DNA of 34,317 nt from Pseudomonadota bacterium (GCA_021808985.1 JAKBAQ010000003.1:1-34317), one strand, 5' to 3'. Shown: positions 1 through 7,697, numbered from the stretch's first letter. The notes: a model not told the origin generated them from the letters alone. Numbers and translations are program-made.

Positions 1-779
1 CGCGGGCAGGCGGCGAAGGCCAGTTGCAGCAGCATCGGGTCCACATGCACGCCATCGGCGATCAGGCAGGGGAACAGCCGCGCGTCGCTCAGCGCCACCG
101 CCGGCGCGCCCGGCGCGCGGTGGTGCAGCGGCGATTGCGCGTTGAACACATGCGTGACCATGCGCGCGCCCGCATCCGCCCCGGCGCTCATCTGCGCCGC
201 CGTGGCGTCGGTATGCCCCAGCGAGACCACAACCCCCGCCGCCGCCAGACGGCTGATCGCCGCCAGCGCGCCCGGCAGTTCCGGCGCCAGGGTGAGCAGG
301 CGCAGCGCCTCGCGCATCAGCGGCGCGGCCAGCAGCTCATCCAGCGCCGCCTGGTCCGGCAGGCGCAAATGTTCCGCCGGATGCGCCCCGCGCCGCGCCG
401 GGGCCAGAAACGGCCCCTCCAGATGCAGCCCGAGAATCGCCCCATGCCGCGCCATGGCCCCCGCCACGTTGCGCGCGGCGGCGCACAGGGCCGGCAGCGG
501 CGCGGTGATGACCGTGGGCAGCACCGAGGTGACGCCCCGCGCCGCCAGCCGCGCGATATAGTCATCCCACTGCGCCGGGGTCGCATGCGCGCAATCCACC
601 CCGAAGGCGCCGTTATTGTGCAGGTCGATCAGCCCCGGGCTCAAAAAGCCATGCGTGAGGCGAATATCAGCATCCACCCGCCCGGGAAAAATTTTTTCAA
701 TCCGGCCATCGCGGATTTCCACCGCCCCCGGCCCGTTGAACATACCAGCAGAGACGATGTTCGGCGCGGAGATGATCAT
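1..779 (-). CDS. nagA: N-acetylglucosamine-6-phosphate deacetylase, N-terminal part (gene cut by window edge)
   Basis: The product removes the acetyl group from GlcNAc-6-phosphate in amino-sugar and cell-wall recycling, in the cytoplasm. The frame reads from ATG at 779 (MIISAPNIVSAG) to the left edge, so about 259 residues are visible and the C-terminus is missing. Family landmarks appear in order: PGLIDLHNNG near residue 55, HLEGPF (metal-ligand Glu) near 125, SLGHTDA near 190, THVFNA near 215 and IADGVHV near 245. These match the NagA branch of the amidohydrolase superfamily. No strong Shine-Dalgarno sequence precedes the ATG; another ATG 9 bases upstream is in a different frame. The gene starts 17 bp downstream of tRNA-Thr on the same strand and could be transcribed through from it. 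I see no nagB or transporter partner in the window. The call is firm; only the missing C-terminus is unseen. Confidence 0.9.
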   Translation of the reverse strand, partial: MIISAPNIVSAGMFNGPGAVEIRDGRIEKIFPGRVDADIRLTHGFLSPGLIDLHNNGAFGVDCAHATPAQWDDYIARLAARGVTSVLPTVITAPLPALCAAARNVAGAMARHGAILGLHLEGPFLAPARRGAHPAEHLRLPDQAALDELLAAPLMREALRLLTLAPELPGALAAISRLAAAGVVVSLGHTDATAAQMSAGADAGARMVTHVFNAQSPLHHRAPGAPAVALSDARLFPCLIADGVHVDPMLLQLAFAACP

Positions 780-795
780 GTTTGCCCATAAAAGC

Positions 796-870
796 TGGTG
801 CCGGGTGAGGGATTTGAACCCCCGGCCTTCGGTTTACAAAACCGCTGCACTACCACTGTGCTAACCCGGC
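796..870 (-). tRNA. tRNA-Thr (anticodon UGU)
   Basis: A complete cloverleaf folds on the minus strand. The acceptor arm GCCGGGT pairs with ACCCGGC, the anticodon loop is TTTGTAA with anticodon TGT, the T-loop is GGTTCGAATCC, and the 3' CCA is encoded. It lies divergent from the tRNA-Ala gene and just upstream of nagA on the same strand. Confidence 0.95.
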
Positions 871-911
871 GCGGGGAGAGCCTTACCATAATCCTTCATT
901 CCTTCCACCCC

Positions 912-941
912 TTGATCCCGGAGCGAACACCGGTCTATACC
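912..941 (+). promoter_or_regulatory. Probable sigma-70 promoter of tRNA-Ala
   Basis: TTGATC (912-917) and TATACC (936-941) are separated by 18 bp and each matches 4 of 6 consensus positions. A start near 947-949 would give a short leader before the tRNA at 955. This is inferred from sequence only. Confidence 0.45.
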
Positions 942-954
942 CCCCTCCAGCGAT

Positions 955-1030
955 GGGGCTATAGCTCAATTGGTAGAGCGCCTGCATGGCATGCAGGAGG
1001 TCAGCGGTTCGATTCCGCTTAGCTCCACCA
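955..1030 (+). tRNA. tRNA-Ala (anticodon GGC)
   Basis: A full cloverleaf is present: acceptor GGGGCTA/TAGCTCC, with the G3:U70 wobble pair that is the alanine identity element, anticodon loop ATGGCAT (anticodon GGC) between CCTGC and GCAGG, T-loop GGTTCGATTCC, and encoded CCA. Its 3' end lies 8 bp from the stop codon of the convergent glycosyltransferase gene. Confidence 0.96.
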
Positions 1031-1038
1031 TCGCTCTT

Positions 1039-3987
1039 TCAATTATTCTCCAGCGCCTCACGCAACAGCGCGGCAACCCGCGCGTTGAACGCGGCGAAGC
1101 CGTTTTCCGCCTCAAGGCGCGCCAGGGCTCTTCCGCGCAGCGCGCGCCAGAGGCCCTCATCCTGATACACCCGGATGATCTGCCGGGCGAAGGCCATGGC
1201 GTCATCGGCCGGGGCGCTCAGCATCTCATCGTCCCAGCCAAGCTGCCCGCGCAGCAGCGCGGTGCCGACGCAAGGCAGCCCGTATGCCGCCGCCTCATAG
1301 ATTTTATAGGGCGTTCCGGCGGCGAATCGCGTGGGGGCGATGAACACCCGCGCCGCATCGTAGAACGGCGCCAGATCCCCCGCCGCGCCATGCAGCTTTA
1401 TGCGCTCATGCTGGTAGGGGGAAAGATCAATCCCCGGCGCGGTGTAGCCCACCACATGCAGCACCGGCGCCTCACCCAGCAGGGCGGCCAGCGCCGGCAA
1501 AATCTCCCGCAGATACCAGCCGAGCGAATCGAGATTCGGGCTGTCCGCCTGATGAATCCCCGCGACGAACAGCAGCCCCGCGCGCGGTGCGAAGCCGCTT
1601 GGCGTTGGCGCGGTTGCGCGCGCGGTGCCGAGCAGCCCGGCCTGGCCCAGGCCAAGCCCGCGCAGCTGCGCCAGCTCGGCCTGGTTCACCGCCAAAATCC
1701 GCTGGCAGGCCTCCACCCCGGCGAACTCATCGCGCAGCGCGCCACCCGTGCGGTTGCTCGCCACCGCCTCGGTATCCAGCACCACCGGCACGCGCGCCGG
1801 GTCCAGCCCGGCCTTGCGCAAAAACGGCATCACCCGCGCAACGTTATGCGTCCGCGCGATCCACACCAGATCGTAAAAATTCCGCCGCTCCGCGAGAAAC
1901 GCCGCCAGCATGGTGAAATCACGGTCATGCAGCACCTCCACGCTCTCCGGCAGATCGCCAAAGAGGCTCATGACATCATGCGCGGCGCCGTTCACCGGAA
2001 ACACATGCACCTCATATCCGGCGGCGCTGATCGCACGCACAATGTCATTGGAGCGCACGAAGCCCGAGCCGAGGCGGCGCAGCGGCACCGTGTCCTCGAT
2101 GAACAGCACGCGCGGCGCGGCGGCGCGGCGGCGCGCGGCCACCAGCGTCTGGTCTGAGGGCGCGAACTGGTTTTTCAAGAATTCCGCGTGCTTATTGCGA
2201 AAAATCCGCCGCCCCCGGCGCATCAGCGCCATCGAGGCCTCGGTGGTGGTGGCGCTGCCGAACTCCAGATGATGCACCACCACGGCGGGGTCGTACACCA
2301 CCCGGTATCCGGCGCTTATCATGCGCACGCACAAATCCACATCCTCGAAATAGGCCGGCGCGAAAGCCTCATCAAACCCGCCGAGCGCGCGCACCAGCGC
2401 GGTGCGGCAGAGCAGGAACACGGCCGAGCAGTAATCCACATCGCGGCAGAAATTCGCCTCGGCTGCCAGCGGCGAGGCGTCGCGCATATAGCCAACCGTG
2501 GTGCCCTCGTTCCAGATGATCGAGCCGGCCTCCTGCAACAAGCCGTTGGTGCGGATGATCTTGCCGCCCACCGCGCCGATATCCTCAGCCCCGCCCAGCC
2601 GCGCCAGCGCCGCCGCCACCGCGCCATGCCCAAGCTCCACGTCATTGTTCAAAAACAGCAAGGCCGGCGCGCTGACATGCGCCAGCCCCGCATTGCAGCC
2701 ACGCAGAAAGCCAACATTGCCCTGCATGCGCAAAATTTTCGCGCCGCGCACATAATCGGCAATCCGCCTGGTATCGTCAGTGGAATCATTATCCACCACG
2801 ATCAGCTCAACCGGCCCGGAGAAACAATCCCGCAGCGAGGCGAGCGCGAGCATCGTCATCTCGAAACCGTTGAACACCACCATGACAACACTGAGCGCAG
2901 GCGGCCCGGCCAGCGTGAAGTCCAGCTGCCGCCGCGCGAAAATCGCCAGATTCTGTCTGGCTTTTTTCATGAAAAGCGCGCGCGTCAACGCCTCATTCAG
3001 GCGCGGCTGTTCGGTCGGCGGGCAATAGGGCAGGTTTTCATGCAACCCCACCAGCCGCAAATGCGCGAAGGCATCCCGCACCACGCCCGCGTTCAAATCG
3101 TTGCGCACCCGCTCATTCATGTCGCGGTAGAAAACCAGATCAACCTCCGCGCAGGGCTGGCGCAGCTCAAAGGCGCCGTATTGCACGAATTGCTGATAGG
3201 CGCTGCGGTAAAACCCCTGCTCGATCGCCGCCGCGATATCGGGATGCCGGTTGCGGTAAAACGCCTCGGAGAATTGCGGCACCGGGTCAAAATGCTGGGC
3301 GGCCTCGCAGGTCAGATAATGCGCGATCGCCGCGCCGAAGCGCCCGCGCGCGATCTGCGCCTTGGCGCCGGGATGCCGCTCGACATACCAGGCGGGATCA
3401 AAATAGATCGAAGGCGCCAGCTCATCCTCACCGGTGGCGAGCCGGTTGAGAAAATGCACATACGGCCCGTGCATATCCACTACCGCGCCATCTTCCCCCG
3501 CCTCCACCGCGCGCGCCCGGTAATATTGCCCGTCGAACAGAAAATGCCCCATGCGCAGCTCGCGCTGGCCGGAGCGCAGATAATGGTCATAACGGCCGAA
3601 GCACTGGTGCAGGCCGAGATTTTCCAGCGTCATGTCCTCGTACAGATCCGCATAGAGCGCATCGTCGAACAGCCAGTGCGGCGAGACACCCCGGTGCCCA
3701 TGCTGGCAATAATGGTCAAAGCCGGACTGATAATTCCCCGCGCGCACCAGCACGGCGATATCCGGGTTGCGGGCGAGGTAGAATTCCTCATCGAAAAGCG
3801 GGCTCGGCGAATGCCCCAGCCGCGCCCCCACGCGCAGATAATACAGCAGCGCCGCCTCGGGGGGTTTATCCTGGCAGAGCACCCGCGCATCGGCATGGCG
3901 ACGCAGATACCAGGCGCGGTCAAACACCGCCCAGGCTGGTTTCAACGCGCAGGCGGGGTCTAGCAGCTGGTGGGCGGGAAGCGGCAT
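1039..3987 (-). CDS. Large two-domain glycosyltransferase (GT2 plus GT4-like)
   Basis: The 982-residue protein probably builds a surface polysaccharide or glycan, transferring sugars from nucleotide donors on the cytoplasmic face. Residues 1-330 hold at least five degenerate repeats of the form FDxxxYLxxNPDI followed by a HYxxxG turn (for example near 66-105, 150-185, 196-235 and 240-275). Residues 365-600 form a GT2 domain: LSVVMVVFNG, VVDNDSTDD, the DxD-like NNDVEL near 447 and FEDVDLCVR near 547. Residues 625-982 resemble a GT4 domain, with GTPYKIYEAAAYGLP near the C-terminus as the donor-binding motif. AAAGG, six bases before ATG 3987, supports the start. There is no signal peptide or clear membrane segment. 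No other polysaccharide genes adjoin it, so the acceptor is unknown. The fold assignments are strong; the exact product is not known. Confidence 0.85.
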   Translation of the reverse strand: MPLPAHQLLDPACALKPAWAVFDRAWYLRRHADARVLCQDKPPEAALLYYLRVGARLGHSPSPLFDEEFYLARNPDIAVLVRAGNYQSGFDHYCQHGHRGVSPHWLFDDALYADLYEDMTLENLGLHQCFGRYDHYLRSGQRELRMGHFLFDGQYYRARAVEAGEDGAVVDMHGPYVHFLNRLATGEDELAPSIYFDPAWYVERHPGAKAQIARGRFGAAIAHYLTCEAAQHFDPVPQFSEAFYRNRHPDIAAAIEQGFYRSAYQQFVQYGAFELRQPCAEVDLVFYRDMNERVRNDLNAGVVRDAFAHLRLVGLHENLPYCPPTEQPRLNEALTRALFMKKARQNLAIFARRQLDFTLAGPPALSVVMVVFNGFEMTMLALASLRDCFSGPVELIVVDNDSTDDTRRIADYVRGAKILRMQGNVGFLRGCNAGLAHVSAPALLFLNNDVELGHGAVAAALARLGGAEDIGAVGGKIIRTNGLLQEAGSIIWNEGTTVGYMRDASPLAAEANFCRDVDYCSAVFLLCRTALVRALGGFDEAFAPAYFEDVDLCVRMISAGYRVVYDPAVVVHHLEFGSATTTEASMALMRRGRRIFRNKHAEFLKNQFAPSDQTLVAARRRAAAPRVLFIEDTVPLRRLGSGFVRSNDIVRAISAAGYEVHVFPVNGAAHDVMSLFGDLPESVEVLHDRDFTMLAAFLAERRNFYDLVWIARTHNVARVMPFLRKAGLDPARVPVVLDTEAVASNRTGGALRDEFAGVEACQRILAVNQAELAQLRGLGLGQAGLLGTARATAPTPSGFAPRAGLLFVAGIHQADSPNLDSLGWYLREILPALAALLGEAPVLHVVGYTAPGIDLSPYQHERIKLHGAAGDLAPFYDAARVFIAPTRFAAGTPYKIYEAAAYGLPCVGTALLRGQLGWDDEMLSAPADDAMAFARQIIRVYQDEGLWRALRGRALARLEAENGFAAFNARVAALLREALENN

Positions 3988-4096
3988 TCAAACCTTTTGC
4001 GTGTATTTCTCGCCCGGAAGATGCAACCTGTGGCGGCAATGTCAAGAACCGGCCAGGCTGGTGGCGGCCCGGAAACTTATCGCCTAACCTCAGGGC

Positions 4097-4540
4097 ATGA
4101 GCGCACCCCACCCCCCTTCGGACAAAACCCTCCGGCTCGACGCGCAATCGCTCTCGGCCTTTCTGGATACCGCCTTCCCCGCCGCCGCCCGGCTAACCTT
4201 TGGCGACGTGGTGAGCGTGGCGCCCCGGCATGTCCGCATGGTGCTGAACCCGGGGCCGGAGACCATCCGCCCCGGCAACATCGTCTCCGGCCCCACCCTC
4301 ATGGGCTTTGCCGATGTCGCGGCCTTCGCGGTGGTGCTGGCCCATATCGGCCCGGTGGGCATGACCGTGACCAACACGCTCACCATCACCTTTCTGCGCG
4401 CCTGCCGGCGCGAGAGCGTCATCGCCGACGCCCGGCTGCTCAAGCTCGGGCGCCGGCTGGCCACGGTGGAGGTGCGGATATGGCAGGAAGCCGAAGACCG
4501 CCCGGTGGCCCATGCCACCATCGGTTATGCCATACCTTAG
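4097..4540 (+). CDS. PaaI-type hotdog-fold thioesterase
   Basis: A 147-residue protein probably hydrolysing an acyl-CoA or aromatic acyl-CoA thioester in the cytoplasm. It shows the usual layout of the PaaI/4HBT family: a short N-terminal helix region, the central segment PGNIVSGPTLMGFADVA (about 57-73) on the hotdog helix, then TNTLTITFLRAC (about 93-104) and two late strands ending in HATIGYAIP. The length fits a single hotdog domain. The gene stands alone, divergent from the glycosyltransferase and convergent with bioA, so context does not reveal the substrate. Only weak purine-rich sequence precedes the ATG. Its stop codon forms part of the terminator stem. Confidence 0.8.
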   Translation: MSAPHPPSDKTLRLDAQSLSAFLDTAFPAAARLTFGDVVSVAPRHVRMVLNPGPETIRPGNIVSGPTLMGFADVAAFAVVLAHIGPVGMTVTNTLTITFLRACRRESVIADARLLKLGRRLATVEVRIWQEAEDRPVAHATIGYAIP

Positions 4541-4569
4541 GGTGTTTTTCAATGAATGAAAAACACCCT
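4539..4569 (+). terminator. Terminator hairpin of the thioesterase gene
   Basis: A perfect 12-bp stem, AGGGTGTTTTTC pairing with GAAAAACACCCT, closes a 7-nt loop (AATGAAT). The left arm contains the last two bases of the TAG stop codon. The T-rich left arm and A-rich right arm allow it to work in both directions, although a classical U-tract does not follow on the plus strand. Confidence 0.6.
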
Positions 4570-4583
4570 CGTTATATTTGAGC

Positions 4584-4640
4584 GAGCAATTTCATTCACT
4601 TGATCGGAACCGGGCGGTTCCGATCAAGTGAATATTGCTC
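4584..4640. repeat. Long inverted repeat (18-bp perfect arms plus 7-bp outer arms)
   Basis: Left arm 4594-4611 (ATTCACTTGATCGGAACC) pairs perfectly with right arm 4616-4633 around a 4-nt GGGC loop. Outside it, GAGCAAT (4584-4590) pairs with ATTGCTC (4634-4640), with a 3-nt bulge (TTC) on the left side only. It lies between the convergent thioesterase and bioA genes. It could be a REP-like element, a protein-binding site or a terminator; nothing in the window decides this. Confidence 0.7.
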
Positions 4641-4656
4641 TAAGAATAATTCTCAA

Positions 4657-4743
4657 AAGTTTTTTGGGGTCTGGCCCTTTTTTGCAAAAAAGGGCCAGAA
4701 TCTTGGGGCGCTTTTTATAAAAGCCCCCCAAGCACCGCGAAAA
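4657..4743 (-). repeat. Dispersed palindromic repeat, copy 1 (overlaps bioA 3' end)
   Basis: On the minus strand this reads CGCGGTGCTTGGGG, then an imperfect hairpin centred on TTTTATAAAAA, then GATTCTGGCCCTTTTTT, which opens a 28-nt perfect palindrome (4671-4698, CTGGCCCTTTTTT with its complement), then CCAGACCCCAAAA. The same series of blocks recurs at 26568-26642. The first part encodes the last residues of BioA (AVLGGLL) and its TAA stop. Position between convergent genes suggests bidirectional termination. Confidence 0.7.
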
Positions 4744-5971
4744 TCGCCGTGCACAGCCTGGAAAGCTCATCCGGGCTGATGGTGAAGGCCGGGGTGAGGT
4801 AGAGAATGTTCCTGAACGGACGAATCCACACACCCTGGGCCACCAGCGCCATGCGCAGCGCCGCCGGATTGTCGATTTGCGCCAGCTCCACCACGCCGAT
4901 GGCGCCCAGCACCCGCACATCCACCACGCCGGGCAGCGCGCGGCAGGGCGCCAGCTCGCGCGCCAGCTGCGCCGAAATGGCCGCCACCTGCGCCAGCCTG
5001 GGCTCGCGCTCGAACAGATCCAGCGATGCATTGGCCGCCGCGCAGCCCAGCGGGTTGGCCATATAGGTCGGCCCGTGCATCAGCGCGGTTGCCGGGCTCT
5101 CGGAGAGAAACGCCTCGAACAGCGCGTCGGTGGCGATGGTCGCGGCCAGCGGCAGGGTGCCGCCGGTCAGTGCCTTGGAGAGGGTGATGATATCCGGCGC
5201 CACGCCCGCCTGCTCAAAGGCGAACATGGTGCCCGTGCGCCCGAAGCCGGTGAAAATCTCATCGAAGATCAGCGTCAGCCCATGGGCGTCGGCGGCCCGG
5301 CGCAGGTGGCGCAGCACCTGGGGCGGGTGCAGCACCATGCCGCCCGCGCCCTGCACCAGCGGCTCTATGATGATCCCCGCCAGCATGTGCGCGTTGGCCG
5401 CCAGAAAGGCATCGAACGCCGCCATGCTCGCCTCGTCGCGCGGCAGGGGGATGACGGGATGCTCCGGCAGCAGCCCGGTGAACATGGCGTGCATCCCCTC
5501 CTCCGGGTCGCAGACCGCCATCGTGCCGAACGTATCGCCATGGTAGCCGCCGGTGAAGGCCAGAATCTTCGTCCGCCCGCGCTCGCCCCGGTTAAGGCGG
5601 GACTGCACGGCGATCTTGATCGCCACCTCAACCGCGACGGAGCCGGAATCGGTGAAGAACACGCGGTTCAACGGCTCTGGCAGCAGCGCGGCCAGGCGGG
5701 TGGAGAGACGGTATGCCGGCTCATGCGCCAGCCCGCCGAACATGACATGGGGCACCCGCTCCAGCTGTGCGGCCACCGCCTGCCTTATATGCGGGTGGTT
5801 ATAGCCGTGGCACGAAGTCCACCAGGAGGCGATGCCGTCAATCAGCACCCGCCCATCCTCCAGATGAATCGCGCTGCCCTCGGTGCGCGCCACCGGCAGC
5901 GGCAGCGGGGCGGTGCGCATCTGCGCATAAGGCAGCCAGACGTGCCGCCAGCCTTCTTCCAGCCAGGTCAT
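4715..5971 (-). CDS. bioA: Adenosylmethionine-8-amino-7-oxononanoate aminotransferase
   Basis: A PLP-dependent class III aminotransferase converting 7-keto-8-aminopelargonate to 7,8-diaminopelargonate with S-adenosylmethionine as amino donor, the antepenultimate step of biotin synthesis. The 418-residue length is normal. Hallmarks: WLPYAQM near residue 13 (BioA substrate-pocket motif), FTDSGSVAVEVAIK near 106, GYHGDTFGTM near 143, DEIFTGFGRTG near 237 and LSKALTGG near 265, whose Lys binds PLP. The start ATG lies 9 bp after the bioB stop codon, so bioB-bioA form one minus-strand operon. The last residues (AVLGGLL) and the stop codon fall inside a dispersed palindromic repeat, so the C-terminal tail may have been rewritten by it. 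The function is certain from motifs and neighbours. Confidence 0.95.
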   Translation of the reverse strand: MTWLEEGWRHVWLPYAQMRTAPLPLPVARTEGSAIHLEDGRVLIDGIASWWTSCHGYNHPHIRQAVAAQLERVPHVMFGGLAHEPAYRLSTRLAALLPEPLNRVFFTDSGSVAVEVAIKIAVQSRLNRGERGRTKILAFTGGYHGDTFGTMAVCDPEEGMHAMFTGLLPEHPVIPLPRDEASMAAFDAFLAANAHMLAGIIIEPLVQGAGGMVLHPPQVLRHLRRAADAHGLTLIFDEIFTGFGRTGTMFAFEQAGVAPDIITLSKALTGGTLPLAATIATDALFEAFLSESPATALMHGPTYMANPLGCAAANASLDLFEREPRLAQVAAISAQLARELAPCRALPGVVDVRVLGAIGVVELAQIDNPAALRMALVAQGVWIRPFRNILYLTPAFTISPDELSRLCTAIFAVLGGLL

Positions 5972-5980
5972 GGCGTCCGC

Positions 5981-6940
5981 TCAGGCCTCGGGCTGAATGC
6001 CCAGCCTGGCGAACAGCGCCTCGTCATGGTTCACGCTGGCATTCTTCGTGGTCAGCAGCTTCTCGCCATGGAAGATGGAGTTCGCCCCAGCCAGGAAGCA
6101 CAAGGCCTGGGCCTCGTCGCTCATCGCCTCGCGCCCGGCCGAGAGCCGCACGTAGCTCTTGGGCATGGTGATGCGCGCCGCCGCGACGACCCGCACGAAA
6201 TCAATCGCGTCGATCGGCTCCGCCTTGGCAAGCGGCGTGCCCTCCACCGCCACCAGCGCGTTGATGGGCACCGATTCCGGCGGCTGCGGCAGGTTCGCCA
6301 ATGTGGCGATCAGCCCGGCGCGGTCGCTCTCATCCTCACCCATGCCCACAATGCCGCCGCAACATACGTTTATCCCGGCATCGCGCACATTCGCCAGCGT
6401 ATCCAGCCGGTCCTGGTAGGTGCGGGTGGTAATCACCTTGCCGTAATATTCGGGCGAGGTGTCCAGATTGTGGTTGTAGTAATCGAGCCCGGCTTCCTTC
6501 AGCCGCGCGGTCTGCGGCGCGGTGAGCATGCCCAGGGTCACGCAGGTCTCCAGCCCCAGCGCCTTCACACCCTCGATCATATCGCAGACATGCTCCAGAT
6601 CATGGTCCTTCGGGCTGCGCCAGGCAGCGCCCATGCAAAACCGCGCAGCACCCTTCTCCTTGGCCGCGCGCGCCTCGGCCAGCACGGCCTCCACCGCCAT
6701 CAGCCGGGAGGCCTTGGTCCCCGTCTCAACCCCCGCCGCCTGCGGGCAATAGCCGCAATCCTCCGGGCAGCCGCCTGTCTTGATGGAGAGCAGCGTGGAG
6801 ATCTGCACCCGCGCCGGATCAAAATTCTCGCGATGCACCGTCTGCGCGCGGTACATCAGCTCCGGAAACGGCAGCGCCAGCAGGGCGGCGACATCCTCCC
6901 GGCTCCAGCGGAGATTTGTGAAAATATGGCTGTCGGGCAA
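5981..6940 (-). CDS. bioB: Biotin synthase
   Basis: A radical-SAM iron-sulphur enzyme inserting sulphur into dethiobiotin, the last step of biotin synthesis. The radical-SAM cluster motif is visible as GGCPEDCGYC (CxxxCxxC), followed by CMGAAWRSPKDHD, YYNHNLDTSPE (HNLDTS hallmark) and CCGGIVGMGE. I place the start at TTG 6940 because AGGAG lies 7 bases upstream and the protein then begins just before FTNLRWSREDV, giving 319 residues, close to alphaproteobacterial BioB. In-frame ATGs at 7009 and 6985 have no Shine-Dalgarno sequence, and the first would overlap bioD. The gene is first in a bioB-bioA operon that diverges from bioD across 67 bp. Function is certain; the start codon is a reasoned choice. 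Confidence 0.95.
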   Translation of the reverse strand: MPDSHIFTNLRWSREDVAALLALPFPELMYRAQTVHRENFDPARVQISTLLSIKTGGCPEDCGYCPQAAGVETGTKASRLMAVEAVLAEARAAKEKGAARFCMGAAWRSPKDHDLEHVCDMIEGVKALGLETCVTLGMLTAPQTARLKEAGLDYYNHNLDTSPEYYGKVITTRTYQDRLDTLANVRDAGINVCCGGIVGMGEDESDRAGLIATLANLPQPPESVPINALVAVEGTPLAKAEPIDAIDFVRVVAAARITMPKSYVRLSAGREAMSDEAQALCFLAGANSIFHGEKLLTTKNASVNHDEALFARLGIQPEA

Positions 6941-7007
6941 AAGCGGTCTCCTAAACTGATTGCCTTGGAGGTTAAACCGATGCATCAAAGGAGGAAAGAG
7001 TGGAACC
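6941..7007. promoter_or_regulatory. Divergent bioB/bioD control region
   Basis: These 67 bp must hold the start signals for bioB (minus strand) and bioD (plus strand). Visible elements are the bioB ribosome site AGGAG, the bioD ribosome site AAAGGAGG (6987-6994, 13 bases before its ATG) and a 9-nt near-palindrome GGTTAAACC (6970-6978). I see no clear BioR-type TTATCTATAA box or full BirA operator. Shared biotin control is plausible from the arrangement but is not shown by a recognised operator. Confidence 0.4.
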
Positions 7008-7697
7008 ATGGTCAGCTATTTTGTCACCTCAACCGGCACCGATGTAGGCAAGACCTATGTGACGGCTGGTATCTTGCGGGCGGCGCGGCGCGGCGGCAAG
7101 CTGGCCAGCGCGGTCAAACCCCTGTTAACCGGCTATTCACCCGACCACGCCGCCGATTCGGACAGCGCCGTTCTCCTCTCCGCCATGGGCAAGGCCATTT
7201 CGCGGCAGAATATCGAGACCATTTCCCCCTGGCGGTTCACCGCCCCCCTCTCGCCTGACATGGCCGCCACCCGCGAGGGCCGGCGGGTGGATTTCCCCCT
7301 GCTCACCAAATTCTGCCAGGTCGCCATCGGCGCCGCCCCCGGCACATTGCTCATCGAGGGCGTCGGCGGGGTCGCCGTGCCGCTCGATGAAACCCACCTG
7401 GTGTCAGACTGGATCTCCGCCCTGCGCATCCCCGCCATCCTGGTGGCCGGCACATATCTCGGCACCATCAGCCACACCATCAACGCCGTGGATTTCCTCA
7501 CCTCCCGGGCCATCACCGTCGCCGCCGTGGTGCTGAGCGAAAGCGCCAACCCGGCCACCAGCCTGGAGGAAACCGCCGCCACGCTGCGCCGCTTCGTGCG
7601 CGCGCCCATCCACATAATCCCGCGCAACCTCAACGAGCAGGCGTTTCAAAATCTGGCGGGCAGCCTGCTGGAACTTACCTACGCAGCGCCATCTTGA
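7008..7697 (+). CDS. bioD: Dethiobiotin synthetase
   Basis: Closes the ureido ring of dethiobiotin from diaminopelargonate, CO2 and ATP. The 229-residue protein begins MVSYFVTSTGTDVGKTYV, which contains the P-loop GTDVGKT near residue 10. It continues with AVKPLLTGY (substrate Lys region) near 38 and IEGVGGVAVPLDE near 112, all hallmarks of BioD. ATG 7008 follows AAAGGAGG at a slightly long 13-base spacing; a longer upstream reading to 6960 lacks support and overlaps the bioB leader. The gene diverges from bioB, and its last 23 bp overlap the end of convergent mlaF. bioF is not adjacent. Confidence 0.93.
   Translation: MVSYFVTSTGTDVGKTYVTAGILRAARRGGKLASAVKPLLTGYSPDHAADSDSAVLLSAMGKAISRQNIETISPWRFTAPLSPDMAATREGRRVDFPLLTKFCQVAIGAAPGTLLIEGVGGVAVPLDETHLVSDWISALRIPAILVAGTYLGTISHTINAVDFLTSRAITVAAVVLSESANPATSLEETAATLRRFVRAPIHIIPRNLNEQAFQNLAGSLLELTYAAPS

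Noticed and set aside
871..911. Promoter for tRNA-Thr on the minus strand
   Set aside because: A weak TATGGT-like -10 can be found but no matching -35 at normal spacing, so I do not list it.
2188..3963. Long plus-strand open frame opposite the glycosyltransferase gene
   Set aside because: Composition is Arg/His/Gln-rich with no domain pattern; it mirrors the codon bias of the real gene on the other strand.
4877..7258. Plus-strand open frame of nearly 800 codons across bioA, bioB and bioD
   Set aside because: It is antisense to bioA and bioB and out of frame with bioD, all of which have full catalytic motifs. Its sequence is low-complexity Arg/Gly/His.
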